A DNA stretch of 64,000 nucleotides from Candidatus Uabimicrobium amorphum (GCF_009002475.1 NZ_AP019860.1:3844001-3908000); one strand, 5' to 3'. Shown: positions 38,601 through 47,227, counted from the stretch's first letter. Notes: generated from the letters alone by a model not told the origin. Translations and numbers: made by a program.

Positions 38601-40835
38601 ATGGCTACAGAACTACTTGAGTATTCGATTTCTGATTTACAGAGATCGGGATTAAACCAAGAGACAATTCAACGCATGCGAGTGTATTCACTTGCTAGGA
38701 AGAAAACGGATTGGCTCAAAGAAAATTTAGGTTTTGCTAAGTACGATGGGCAAAATCTAGCGCAGGTCACCAGCGAGATTATGGTGATTCCTTATCAGCA
38801 AGATTTTGTGCGCGTTAAACTTTTTCCGCAATTGCAAGGTGCCAAGTATTTATCGCCGAAAAAGGGTGGTTGTTGGTTGTACTACCTTGATGGCGAAGAG
38901 AAAAAGTTTCATAAGGCAAAGAAGCCTATTATTCTTACCGAAGGTGAAAAGAAGTGTGCAAAGCTTACTCAGGAAATTGGTGATGATTTTCTGTGTTTAG
39001 GATCTGCGGGAATTAGCACTTGGAATACCAGAGACTGGCAAAGTATTACGTTAAAGGGACGTGAGGTTTATATCGCTTTTGATCGTCCTAATGAACGTAA
39101 CCCAGACGAAGAAAAGCAACTGTTGTCACTGTTTTTGTTTTTGTGGAAGCGCGGTGCGATTGTTTACTTTTTGCACTGGCCAGAAGAGTACGAAAAAGTT
39201 GATGACTGGTTGACGGCAGTTTCTTCACCACAAATGGCTTTGAAAACGGCCTTAGATGAGTCGAAGTGCAATGACAATTGTTTTACTGAAATTGCGGCGG
39301 TAAATCATCTTTACTTGGCACAAAAACTCGAAGCTTTTAAGTATGACAAGAACGACATCACGATCTTATGGGATCGCTTTAAGGTAAGAAAACACACTGC
39401 CATTGGCAAGGGAATGATCAAAGCCATGGTGGAGAAGTGTCGCGTTGATGCCATTCGCGAAGAATCTCCGGAGTGGATTGAAGTTAGTGAGCGCGGTAAA
39501 CAGTCGGTGATTCCTGGGCTATTGGCGAAAACTGTATTGGCGGAGTATGGCGATGGTCTTATTTTTCATCAATCCACTTTTTGGACCTACGATAAGTCAA
39601 GCGGGATTTGGGTGGAAGAACCAGAAAACGGGCGACGTATCAAGGCGTTTATCCAGCATAAACTTGGAGACAAACTGTGCCGTAAATCTATTGTCGAAGA
39701 TGTTTATTTTCAGATACAGAACTATGCTGTTCAGCAACAGTTAGGCTTTGATTTTGACAAAAATAAGCAATTTCTCAACCTGCAAAATGGTGTCTTAGAT
39801 TTGACATCGATGGAGATGCGCGAACATGATAAGGACTTGTATTTTACTTCCAAGGTAAATACGAACTATGTTCCCGAAGCTGATTGCCCTAAGTGGAAAA
39901 CGTTTTTGTGGGAAACGGAGCTTGACGAAGCAACTTTAATGCGCCTGCAAGAGTGGTTTGGGTATTGTCTTATACCTGATACACGGATTGAAAAAGCTTT
40001 GTATCTTATGGGGCCAGGGGGAAACGGCAAAACAGTCATCGTAGAAACATTACAAGCGTTGTTGAAAGAATACTCTTGTAGTTTAGATCTCTCGGAGATT
40101 TTTGGTCGTTTTAACACCGCGAAACTGCGCAACAAAATGGTCAATATTTGTAGCGACAACAAGACAACAATTCCGATTGATGATCGTGTCAAGAATTTGA
40201 TCTCCGGTGGACGACTTCATGGTGAGTTCAAAGGCCGCGACGGATTCTATTTTGACAACTATGCGCGTCTTGTTTTTGCCGCCAATGACTTTATTCCGAC
40301 TAAGGATCGCTCACACGGTTTTTATCGTAGGTTCGACATCATTGAAATTGCCAAAACATGGTCAGAAGAGGAGCGTAATGAAAATCTCAAGTACGAGATT
40401 TGGGAAGAAGAATTACCTGGAGTTTTAAATTGGGCGTTGGAAGGTTTACAACGACTACAAGACAACAACTTCAAGATGACAAAATCGCAAGCAATGAACA
40501 ACACAATGAAAGAGTTTCGCGAATACAGTAATCCATTGCTACAGTTTGTCAATGATTGTTGTGAAATTCAGGAAGGCAATGATGTGTTGTGCATGGACCT
40601 TTATGAGCAATACGCACTTTGGTGTTCTAGCTCCGGTCATAAGTGCTACAGCGCTTCTAAGATGGGTAAAGAGTTAAAGAAAATCGCACCAAAAATTGTA
40701 AAGAAGAAGCTATCCATCAAAAACGAAAATGGCTTTCGCCCAAACTACTACACGGGAATTAAACTAATCGCGAGAAAATGGACAGAACAAAACACTCAGG
40801 AAATCTATAACTACATTTACTGTGGGCAAACATAA
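38601..40835 (+). CDS. Primase-helicase, DUF3854 plus D5/P4-type SF3 helicase
   Basis: 744 residues from ATG 38601 (AGGAG, 5-base spacing). N-terminal half: Toprim-like DUF3854 region with 'ILTEGEKKCAKL', 'LGSAGISTWN' and 'VYIAFDRPNE', expected to give primase activity. C-terminal half: superfamily 3 helicase of the phage/plasmid D5/P4 type with Walker A GPGGNGKT (around residue 470), 'RLVFAANDFIPT', and the arginine finger region 'GFYRRFDII'. It should initiate replication of element A. The gene overlaps the next by one base. No frameshift seen. Confidence 0.9.
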   Translation: MATELLEYSISDLQRSGLNQETIQRMRVYSLARKKTDWLKENLGFAKYDGQNLAQVTSEIMVIPYQQDFVRVKLFPQLQGAKYLSPKKGGCWLYYLDGEEKKFHKAKKPIILTEGEKKCAKLTQEIGDDFLCLGSAGISTWNTRDWQSITLKGREVYIAFDRPNERNPDEEKQLLSLFLFLWKRGAIVYFLHWPEEYEKVDDWLTAVSSPQMALKTALDESKCNDNCFTEIAAVNHLYLAQKLEAFKYDKNDITILWDRFKVRKHTAIGKGMIKAMVEKCRVDAIREESPEWIEVSERGKQSVIPGLLAKTVLAEYGDGLIFHQSTFWTYDKSSGIWVEEPENGRRIKAFIQHKLGDKLCRKSIVEDVYFQIQNYAVQQQLGFDFDKNKQFLNLQNGVLDLTSMEMREHDKDLYFTSKVNTNYVPEADCPKWKTFLWETELDEATLMRLQEWFGYCLIPDTRIEKALYLMGPGGNGKTVIVETLQALLKEYSCSLDLSEIFGRFNTAKLRNKMVNICSDNKTTIPIDDRVKNLISGGRLHGEFKGRDGFYFDNYARLVFAANDFIPTKDRSHGFYRRFDIIEIAKTWSEEERNENLKYEIWEEELPGVLNWALEGLQRLQDNNFKMTKSQAMNNTMKEFREYSNPLLQFVNDCCEIQEGNDVLCMDLYEQYALWCSSSGHKCYSASKMGKELKKIAPKIVKKKLSIKNENGFRPNYYTGIKLIARKWTEQNTQEIYNYIYCGQT

Positions 40836-41035
40836 TGGCAATTAAATGCAAACCACCAGCGCATATACAAAAACAAATAAAGTGTCCACGCAAGTTAGTT
40901 GCAAAGTTATATCGCAAAGGTATTGATTTGGGTTACTCTTTACAAGAGCTAGACTATATAATGTCAGCAAAGCACGGATTATTTACTTGGCTCGATGGTG
41001 AAGAATTATGGAGATTTTTTCATGAAAATGAATAA
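40835..41035 (+). CDS. Small hypothetical protein, 66 residues
   Basis: Start codon overlaps the primase stop (TAATG), implying translational coupling. Basic N-terminus (KCKPPAHIQKQIKCPRKLV) and an acidic aromatic C-terminus (WLDGEELWRFFHENE). No recognised fold. Likely an accessory replication or regulatory protein of element A. Confidence 0.6.
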   Translation: MAIKCKPPAHIQKQIKCPRKLVAKLYRKGIDLGYSLQELDYIMSAKHGLFTWLDGEELWRFFHENE

Positions 41036-41200
41036 CTGGGCTATTATTGATCTAAATAGTTTCATAATAATAATTTGTATTCAAAAAATGCCCTGTGGCA
41101 ATTTTGAAATATTTGTTGTACAATTCAATACTTTTGGTGCAGACTTACGGATTTGTACTGGTATTGTAAACTCATCGTTTTTCAATGAGGAGCGATTCGA

Positions 41201-41482
41201 TTGGTTGGAGTTCTTCAAGTGGAAGAATTGCTAAAACAAAAAATACAAGACCTGGAAAAACGGCTGAGAAAAATAGAAGCAGGAAAGTCAGCGCCAAATG
41301 CAGATTGCCTAACCAAGAAAGAAGCAATGGAGTGGCTTGGTTGTTCTAAGGAAACCTTAAATCGATACATCGATAGTGGCCAACTTCCTATTCTGTGGCC
41401 GAATGCCAAAAAATGCTTACATCCTGAAGATGTAAAAGCGTATATGCGTGGGATGAGACCGAATAGGAGGAGGAGAAAATAG
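41201..41482 (+). CDS. Coiled-coil HTH protein, excisionase-like (element A)
   Basis: 93 residues from TTG 41201 (GAGGAG, 8-base spacing); GTG 41219 is an alternative. N-terminal coiled coil (LLKQKIQDLEKRLRKIEAG), then 'SAPNADCLTKKEAMEWLGCS' with a MerR-type helix-turn-helix and wing ('LPILWPNAKKCLHPEDV'). The element B counterpart (48267-48593) has the same coil, 'SAPNKNYLTKDQAAAWIGCS' and the same position next to the integrase. Likely the directionality factor. Its stop overlaps the integrase start (ATAG). Confidence 0.75.
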   Translation: MVGVLQVEELLKQKIQDLEKRLRKIEAGKSAPNADCLTKKEAMEWLGCSKETLNRYIDSGQLPILWPNAKKCLHPEDVKAYMRGMRPNRRRRK

Positions 41483-42540
41483 TTTACTATCGAAAAGACC
41501 GCAAGACATGGTGCGCAAATTGGATTGATGTCAATGGTAAACGCCAAGTAAAAACAGGCTTTACCTCAAAGAAAAACGCACAGATATACGAAGCGCGCCA
41601 AAAAGTTCTTGTGGAGAGCAACTTCGCCAGAGGTACTGATTTCAATAAAGATATTACAATTGAGTATATTGTCGAACATTATCTGGAAAAAGCCAAATAT
41701 ACAATGAAAGAGCGTTCTTACCTCGTTGAAAAACAATGTGTCGAAAAAGTTATCGAGTATTTCCATCTCAAAGGTCTGATATATTTTCGTTTGCTTACGC
41801 CAAAGTCTTTGCAAGACTTTATTGTATGGCGTAAGGAGACAATTACCCCTAGAGGAAAACCACCTAGTAATGTCACTGTTAACAAAAACATTGCCGCAAT
41901 CAAAAGAGCGTTGAATTTAGCATCTAAAAATCAACTAATACCGCAAGATCCTTTTGCAAACGTTAGTTTAATACGTGTGGATAAGGAAGACTCTCCACGA
42001 ATTTTTTCCAAAGAAGATATTCGAATCATTGAACAAATGGCAGAAAAGAGTACTATTAAAAGTGAGATATTCTTTTTGGTTCGTACGGGATTGCGTGTTA
42101 GCGAAATGGTCAATCTCGAAATCGCTGATGTTGATTTGGGAAAAAATATTATTATTGTTCGATCTGTAAAAGCGAAGAGTCGTAAAACACGCTATGTTCC
42201 AATCGTCAAAGGTTTAGGTATCAAACTACAGGAACTTCTCAATGAGGCGAAGGCAAATCAACGTTCTTTGGTTTTTGTAAATAGCCAAGGAAATAAACAT
42301 TGTCTTCGAAATATATTACGGCGTTTCCGAACTATCCTAAAAAATGCAAAAAAATATGGTGTAGATATTGAAGGGGTCAACATCCACAGCCTTCGAAAAA
42401 CGTACATTTCGCATATGATTATGTCAGGACAAGATCCCGTTAAGGTAATGAAAATTGTTGGTCATCAAAGCTGGGAAACTATGAAAAAGTACTTATTTTT
42501 GACTGAAGAATATTTACAAGATGTGCCAAGTTTATTTTGA
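41479..42540 (+). CDS. Tyrosine integrase of element A with ATA start
   Basis: 353 residues, exactly the length of the element B integrase (47228-48289), counted from ATA at 41479. The N-terminus (VYYRKDRKTW) aligns residue by residue with MVHYRKDRKCW. An in-frame TAG at 41464 and no ATG, GTG or TTG before GTG 41611 force this start. GGAGGAGG lies just upstream and the ATA overlaps the stop of the preceding gene. Core-binding domain about 55-160; catalytic domain with Arg in 'RTGLRVSEM', Lys in 'KSRKTRYVP', 'HSLRKTYISH', 'IVGHQSW' and Tyr in 'MKKYLFL'. Integrates and excises the element. The ATA may also be a start-codon mutation. Confidence 0.85.
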   Translation: MVYYRKDRKTWCANWIDVNGKRQVKTGFTSKKNAQIYEARQKVLVESNFARGTDFNKDITIEYIVEHYLEKAKYTMKERSYLVEKQCVEKVIEYFHLKGLIYFRLLTPKSLQDFIVWRKETITPRGKPPSNVTVNKNIAAIKRALNLASKNQLIPQDPFANVSLIRVDKEDSPRIFSKEDIRIIEQMAEKSTIKSEIFFLVRTGLRVSEMVNLEIADVDLGKNIIIVRSVKAKSRKTRYVPIVKGLGIKLQELLNEAKANQRSLVFVNSQGNKHCLRNILRRFRTILKNAKKYGVDIEGVNIHSLRKTYISHMIMSGQDPVKVMKIVGHQSWETMKKYLFLTEEYLQDVPSLF

Positions 42541-42649
42541 CAAAATTAAATACAAAACTCAGAATTATTCGCTCTCGTAGAATTACCAATGTTTTTATTC
42601 GATTTATTTATTGTATAAATCGACACTGAGGAGATATACGAAAAAGAGA

Positions 42650-42677
42650 AAAGATGTTCTTCAAGAAGAACATCTTT
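42650..42677. terminator. Hairpin terminator between convergent genes
   Basis: AAAGATGTTCTTC (42650-42662) pairs perfectly with GAAGAACATCTTT (42665-42677). It can stop transcription from the integrase side (+) and the exported-protein gene (-). It also marks the probable right end of element A. Confidence 0.65.
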
Positions 42678-42714
42678 AAAAAATTTCCAATAATTATATT
42701 CAAATTAAGCCTTA

Positions 42715-43428
42715 TTATTCTTTTTCACAATAAACGGAGGTACGTGTTGCCCCATATAGAGGTGTTCCTGTACTTAAATGTACTCCCTTACATGTTTTCA
42801 CTGTTCTAGTTTTTTTTCCAGTCTTAAGGTCCGTTATATCACATGTTGTTTTACTATAGAAAATAGTACCGACTGTAAAACACTCTTCTTTTGTACGCTT
42901 TGTAACGGTATATTTTTTTTCTGAATGTCCGTCAATTCTTACTACTCTTCCATAATTTGGTCTCGGAGCATAGCAAAATCCTTTTTCATTTACATAACCC
43001 CTTTTTATCTCTTCTTGACTGTTTATATGTGTATTCATTTTAAATCTATGTTTTCGATGTTTCGACTTCAATTTATCTTGCTTATTTTTTTTCTTTTCTT
43101 TATCTTTTGCTATTTCATTTATTCTCTTTGTGCTAGTTTTTTCTGTAGATACTCTTCTATTGCTTTCATTTTGAGATTTTTGGGTTCTGTCTCTTAAATA
43201 CTTATCAAAGCGCCAACTTTTTTCGATCTGTATAGAACTTGTACCACCAATATTATTTCTGTATCTTTCAAGTAACTCTTTGTCTTCAAGACTTTGATTT
43301 TGATTGTTTTGCTTAACTATCTGCTCTATTATGTTTGTGCTTTCCCTTTCAAAACTTTGATTTTGAGCAGCTAATGGTATTGTAAAACAAAAAATCAAAA
43401 CAATGATAATTGGGGTAGATTGCATCAT
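42715..43428 (-). CDS. Exported basic protein, 237 residues
   Basis: Signal peptide at 1-22 (PIIIVLIFCFTIPLAAQ). The mature N-terminal half is hydrophilic, Asn/Gln/Lys-rich and probably disordered. The C-terminal 90 residues contain five Cys in pairs that could form disulfides ('KEECFTVGTIFYSKTTCDIT', 'TCKGVHLSTG', 'VYCEKE'), suggesting a small secreted domain. AAGGAT precedes the start. No family recognised. It lies 60 bases after the next exported-protein gene in the same orientation. Confidence 0.7.
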   Translation of the reverse strand: MMQSTPIIIVLIFCFTIPLAAQNQSFERESTNIIEQIVKQNNQNQSLEDKELLERYRNNIGGTSSIQIEKSWRFDKYLRDRTQKSQNESNRRVSTEKTSTKRINEIAKDKEKKKNKQDKLKSKHRKHRFKMNTHINSQEEIKRGYVNEKGFCYAPRPNYGRVVRIDGHSEKKYTVTKRTKEECFTVGTIFYSKTTCDITDLKTGKKTRTVKTCKGVHLSTGTPLYGATRTSVYCEKE

Positions 43429-43488
43429 AAAATCCTTAAATATAATTGGAAATTCTGGTTATTTTTTTCGAAGGTGGAGTATGGTTAT

Positions 43489-44238
43489 TTAATTGTTGAC
43501 TACTTGTTGATAGTAGTATTGAACTATCACGGATCTATATCCTTTGTATACATAGTCATCAAAACCTATAACTCCTTCACCTAAAATCATTAAATGATTA
43601 GAGTCTAATGGGACAGGTTTCCACTCATACTTTCCCATATCTAAATAATTTTTAGCTCTCCTACTTATCAAAACAAGACCTATAACTTTAGGAAACGCTT
43701 CATTATTTTTATAAGAAAATGTTTTTTTTTCTCTATCCCTATTTTCCTTGCGGAATTTTTGATCCAAAGATCTGAAGATGTTATCTTTGCTTCTGTAAGT
43801 ACTTAAAATTTTTGGTGTCCCCTGAGAAGTCAAATCATATATGACTAAACAATTATCAAAAGTTGTCTTATCACTTACCGTAATTTTCAGATTTAATTGG
43901 CTGTAAGATCCTATGCTCATTGTAAGAACTTGTCGAACAACTTTTTTTTCTGTCGTGCTTGTTTTTTCAACACTTTTTTCACCATCTTCATTTTCGATTT
44001 TATATTTTTTTACTATATCAATAGTCACCGTTTTCTCTAGACTTGGCAAAGGAAAATTTTTATATGCTAATTTTGTTCTTTCAAGACATTTATCAACCTC
44101 ATAACCAATAAAATCATTTTCTGCCGCAAAGCTCTCTCGTACATATGGGTTTTCTAACCCTTTAATATCATCAAATATCTCTTGGCATTGAGTCGACGAA
44201 ATGAAGGCAACCATGATTAAAATAAAAGTTACTTTCAT
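43489..44238 (-). CDS. Exported hypothetical protein, 249 residues
   Basis: Signal peptide at 1-18 (FILIMVAFISSTQC); the Cys at the end is preceded by T-Q, not a clean lipobox. The mature domain is alpha/beta with 'TMSIGSYSQLNLKITVSDK' and 'NCLVIYDLTSQG' segments. Function unknown. Together with the 42715 gene it may form a two-gene unit for envelope proteins located between the two elements. Confidence 0.7.
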   Translation of the reverse strand: MKVTFILIMVAFISSTQCQEIFDDIKGLENPYVRESFAAENDFIGYEVDKCLERTKLAYKNFPLPSLEKTVTIDIVKKYKIENEDGEKSVEKTSTTEKKVVRQVLTMSIGSYSQLNLKITVSDKTTFDNCLVIYDLTSQGTPKILSTYRSKDNIFRSLDQKFRKENRDREKKTFSYKNNEAFPKVIGLVLISRRAKNYLDMGKYEWKPVPLDSNHLMILGEGVIGFDDYVYKGYRSVIVQYYYQQVVNN

Positions 44239-44436
44239 ATTATACCCTTTCAGTTTAGTAGCTATTTATTAACAAAAAACTAATATCCCTTCTTATTTTC
44301 GCGATGATTTCATTGATTTGACGGAATCTGGTCTGTTTTTTTCTATCTTAAATGCCATTGGCTACCACACTCCGTAATCCATGAATCAACGCGGTGCAAA
44401 ATGAACCACCTGATGCATGGAAATTATGAACTGTAA

Positions 44437-44492
44437 AATTCAATATTGCAATTTTATTTTTTACAAAAAAAATTTTGTAATGATTGTATAAT
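44437..44492 (+). promoter_or_regulatory. Promoter with two palindromes upstream of the RHH-like gene
   Basis: TATAAT at 44487-44492 is a consensus -10 box. Just before it, TTACAAAA (44461-44468) and TTTTGTAA (44473-44480) form a perfect palindrome. About 20 bases further upstream TAAAATT and AATTTTA flank the palindromic core CAATATTG. No good -35 box is visible, so the palindromes probably serve as operators. The gap 44239-44524 holds no gene. Confidence 0.55.
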
Positions 44493-44524
44493 CTATTTTA
44501 GTAAATATTTTGGAAAGGAAAAAT

Positions 44525-45415
44525 ATGGAAAACTCTCTAAACAATGCTGAATCCGAATTTCCACTTAAAGCGGTTGATTATGAAGACATAAGAGAAATTG
44601 ATGGTCAAGATACAAGACAAAGCATCACAATCAGAAATTATAATTTAGTATCGGAGACTGCAAAAATTTATAGATGGAAAATAAATGAGTTGGTAAATTA
44701 CTCTCTCGAAATATACTTTGCCTTTTTAGACATAGATCTTGAAAACAAAAGTGTTACAGAATCTCAAAGTTTTATGCGATTGAAAGAGTATGCTAAATCG
44801 TACTACATCGAAGAAAAAGAAGCCATTCGTTATGCTATCGATATTTTTTCTGGCTTATACACAAACAACTCTCTTGTCAAAATACAGAGTCATCAGCTTG
44901 TAAAAGGAAACAAAAGAACCGTTCAAGGAATTATATCTGAATTATTGTCAGAATACTTAAAAGACGATACTAATATCAAAAATCGAAAAGACAATAGTAA
45001 AAAAATTAGTATAAAAACAAAGCGAGTTGAGATTTCAAGATTCGCAAAAAACAAAAGTAGTGAAAGAAAAAGTATAACAATAAAAAATCACAACGTAATA
45101 CGTACAGTGGCTGAATTTTATAGGTGGACAATAAATGAATTGGTGAATTACTCCCTTGAGATATTTTTATCTTTGTTAGATATTAATATAAAAAAAGAGC
45201 AAGTCATAGAATCTGTAAGCTTTTCTCGATTGAAAGAATTTGCTCAAGTTCATGGTATGCAAGAAGGACAAACTATTCGATATGCTATTAATATTTTTTC
45301 TAGACTATACCATGATGGTATTTTTAAAAAGATTCAGAGTTCATCTTTAGAAGAAAAATCGATCAAGAAGGCTATACCTTTACTAGTTACTGATAGCTTA
45401 AAAAACTTTTTTTAG
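44525..45415 (+). CDS. Tandemly duplicated ribbon-helix-helix-like protein
   Basis: 296 residues from ATG 44525 (GGAAAGGAA upstream). Two homologous halves: about residues 31-125 and 178-270. Each begins with a beta strand 'R(Q/K)SITI(R/K)N', then 'A..YRW.INELVNYSLEI' and 'SRLKE(Y/F)A', '(A/T)IRYAI(D/N)IFS.LY', 'KIQS'. A short beta strand followed by two helices is the ribbon-helix-helix layout (Arc/MetJ type), normally a dimer; here two units are fused. Probably a DNA-binding regulator acting on the palindromes in its own promoter. Family assignment is by pattern only. Confidence 0.6.
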   Translation: MENSLNNAESEFPLKAVDYEDIREIDGQDTRQSITIRNYNLVSETAKIYRWKINELVNYSLEIYFAFLDIDLENKSVTESQSFMRLKEYAKSYYIEEKEAIRYAIDIFSGLYTNNSLVKIQSHQLVKGNKRTVQGIISELLSEYLKDDTNIKNRKDNSKKISIKTKRVEISRFAKNKSSERKSITIKNHNVIRTVAEFYRWTINELVNYSLEIFLSLLDINIKKEQVIESVSFSRLKEFAQVHGMQEGQTIRYAINIFSRLYHDGIFKKIQSSSLEEKSIKKAIPLLVTDSLKNFF

Positions 45416-46101
45416 TAATTTTTTCTGTTACAAATGCTGAAAGTGATCAAGTAAAAGTACTAAAGTAAAAAAAACATAAGTATTCTTGCAACATATGGAA
45501 ACTATAGAATGGATGCAAAAGATGCATTTGTCAACATCACCTCAAAAATGGATCTAAGCATTTTGAGCTCTTTAGAATCTTCATTTTTATTATAATACAA
45601 AAAATATCAAGCAACGCTTCCCTCCAACTTGGTAGTACTATGGTAGAATTCAACTCTAATTCTTGGCCAATTTAGCCATGCAAATTGCGCAAGTTTACCA
45701 AAAGTAACGAATAGTAAAATATAGATTAAATAAAGAAAATATAAAGGTTTAATACTTACGGTAGATTATAAAGTCACATTAATTTCTAATCTGTGGGTCG
45801 GGGGTTCGAATCCTCCTGGGCGTGCCAGTATTTTCAAGCCTCACGGCCGAAATAACCCCACTCCAAAAACAGCCGTTTTTTGGCAAAAAAGTCCCCTTTT
45901 TGATGTTTTATGTCCCCATATGGGCCCCGCTTTTTGTCCCCAAAAACCACTAAATTAACCACTAAATCATTTAGTACATGTTACAATAATGTATTTTTAT
46001 GAAAATATACCACGAAACCCTTTTCATCATAAAAAAATACCTTTAACAAACCACTACATTAAAAATGTTCTTGAAATGCTATTGTCTGTAAAATAAGCCA
46101 T
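45416..46101. other. Gene-free region with tRNA fragment
   Basis: No convincing ORF. It contains the tRNA-Arg 3' fragment (45782-45827) and, after it, a less AT-rich stretch with G/C clusters and repeated 'ACCACTAAAT' strings at about 45947-45970. This compositional change right after the tRNA fragment is what an integration junction would look like. Confidence 0.5.
45782..45827 (+). other. 3' half of tRNA-Arg(TCT), candidate attachment site
   Basis: Reads as anticodon loop TTTCTAA (anticodon TCT), 3' anticodon-stem strand TCTGT, variable loop GGGTC, T arm GGGGG-TTCGAAT-CCTCC, acceptor 3' strand TGGGCGT, G and CCA. The 5' half is absent: bases before the loop (ATTAA) do not pair with TCTGT and no D arm is present. 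Tyrosine integrases commonly use tRNA 3' ends, so this is probably the displaced fragment at an element's far end. Given its orientation the element would lie to the left and the intact tRNA at its other end, outside the window. Confidence 0.8.
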
Positions 46102-46126
46102 AAAAAAAGCCAGCGCTATGGCTGGC
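46102..46126 (-). terminator. Terminator of the PEP-CTERM gene
   Basis: On the minus strand GCCAGC (revcomp of 46121-46126) pairs with GCTGGC (revcomp of 46109-46114), followed by seven T. Lies 32 bases after the stop codon. Confidence 0.8.
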
Positions 46127-46157
46127 AGGCTTGTATTCGTGTTTAGTTAAGGTTATT

Positions 46158-46910
46158 TTACTTTCTTTTGCGCAAGTATCCGATAGCGAATATACCGAAT
46201 AGGAATGCGATGTATGTTGACGGTTCTGGAACAGCTGCAAATTGACTCGTTACTTGCTCGATAGTTAAAGCTCGATCGTAAAAAGCAATTTCATCAAGCA
46301 CGCCATCAAAACCAAAGTTTTGATTGTCTCGAAAACCGATTCTTGCAACGTCTGGTATGGATCCTTGGTATGTCTCAATAGATGTATCTTCTGCTTCAAG
46401 AACACCATCGATGTATATTCTACGAGTAGTTCCGTCTTGAGTGTATACTATCTGTGAAAATTGGCCTATAGCTATTGAATTTTGACTCACTAATGCTCCA
46501 CCGGTATTAGGAAATTGGTCAAATAATACTCTACCGCTACTATCAAGAAGTAAGTAATTACGTGTGTCTGCATTGTTAGTATTAAACTCACCATAGATAG
46601 CGCTTTGCGGGCTAAAACTATTCGCGTTTACCCAAGCAACTATCGAAAAACTGGTATCTGAACCGATAATAGAATTATTTCCCAAATCAATGCTTGAGTT
46701 TCCATCGAAAGAAAATCCTTGGTTGAAAGCCCCATTAGGAGAGATAGATACTCCGTTCAGAGTTCCATTTGGTCCACTGTTTCCCGACTGGTCATTTGCA
46801 GTATTGTCATCAGCATCATAAAATGCTATTAAACCATCTGTTGTTATCGGAGCAGCTGCGATAACACTACTTAATACAATTGAAATTAAAATAAGATATA
46901 TCTTCCTCAT
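46158..46910 (-). CDS. PEP-CTERM anchored LamG-like exported protein
   Basis: 250 residues from ATG 46910 (AAGGGG upstream; an ATG six codons earlier overlaps that ribosome site). Signal peptide 1-20 (YLILISIVLSSVIAAA). Residues 25-220 form a LamG/concanavalin-like domain ('GLIAFYDADDN', 'SFSIVAWVNAN', 'IYIDGVLEAEDT', 'GVLDEIAFYDRALT'). The C-terminus is a PEP-CTERM sorting signal: VPEPST, hydrophobic helix, then RKRK. Such proteins are processed by exosortase and released or retained at the cell surface, often with polysaccharide matrix. It lies outside the virus-like modules and has its own terminator. Confidence 0.9.
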   Translation of the reverse strand: MRKIYLILISIVLSSVIAAAPITTDGLIAFYDADDNTANDQSGNSGPNGTLNGVSISPNGAFNQGFSFDGNSSIDLGNNSIIGSDTSFSIVAWVNANSFSPQSAIYGEFNTNNADTRNYLLLDSSGRVLFDQFPNTGGALVSQNSIAIGQFSQIVYTQDGTTRRIYIDGVLEAEDTSIETYQGSIPDVARIGFRDNQNFGFDGVLDEIAFYDRALTIEQVTSQFAAVPEPSTYIAFLFGIFAIGYLRKRK

Positions 46911-47015
46911 ATAGATCCCCTTAATCATAGTTGTTTATTTCAATTTAGAAATACATAATACCACAACAAATCCAACAAAGTCCAAGTCTTTCGGGTGCTT
47001 TTAGAATTCTTTGTC

Positions 47016-47093
47016 AAATGTGCGGATTTCGCACATTTCTTAAATAATTAGCAAATAATGCCTTAAGCATAAATGTGCGGAATTCGCACATTT
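47016..47093. repeat. Two identical-arm hairpins (AAATGTGCG/CGCACATTT)
   Basis: AAATGTGCG-GATTT-CGCACATTT at 47016-47038 and AAATGTGCG-GAATT-CGCACATTT at 47071-47093: the same 9-bp stem twice, 55 bases apart, loops differing in one base. They lie in the gap 46911-47227 between the PEP-CTERM gene and the integrase 3' end. They could be integrase arm or regulator binding sites, or terminators. No gene is seen in the gap. Confidence 0.7.
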
Positions 47094-47227
47094 ATTTTTC
47101 TTGATTACAGCGAAATAAATGTATTTGTTTTGAGTCAATTTTATCAGAAAATTTATCATTTTTTAAATTATAGGCTTTTTGTAAATTCACTGGGTAGTGG
47201 TGATTGTGTTGAAAGAGATAAATTTCA

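Larger units (their letters stand above)
2237..42540. mobile_element. Candidate integrated virus-like element A
   Basis: This interval holds a structural-looking module (4.85-20.2 kb), caspase-HEAT genes (20.2-37.2 kb), and a regulator, primase-helicase, HTH and tyrosine integrase block (37.6-42.5 kb). The same two ends, integrase plus HTH and the beta/RadA/membrane/lipoprotein/helical module, are found in the same relative order and orientation in element B at 47.2-52.7 kb. That argues that both blocks belong to one unit. Exact ends are not defined: I found no direct repeats at the borders. The limits given are those of the outermost genes. It lacks terminase, portal and tail genes. Alternative: several neighbouring islands. 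Confidence 0.55.

Noticed and set aside
41611..42540. Integrase starting at GTG 41611
   Set aside because: This would remove 44 N-terminal residues that are conserved with the element B integrase, and no ribosome site precedes the GTG, whereas GGAGGAGG precedes ATA 41479.
2206..42650. Direct repeats defining the exact ends of element A
   Set aside because: I compared the sequences around 2206-2260 and 42540-42700 by eye and found no convincing shared core, so the ends are left open.
45740..45827. Complete tRNA-Arg gene
   Set aside because: Only the 3' half is present; the upstream bases cannot form the D arm, the anticodon 5' stem or the 5' acceptor strand.
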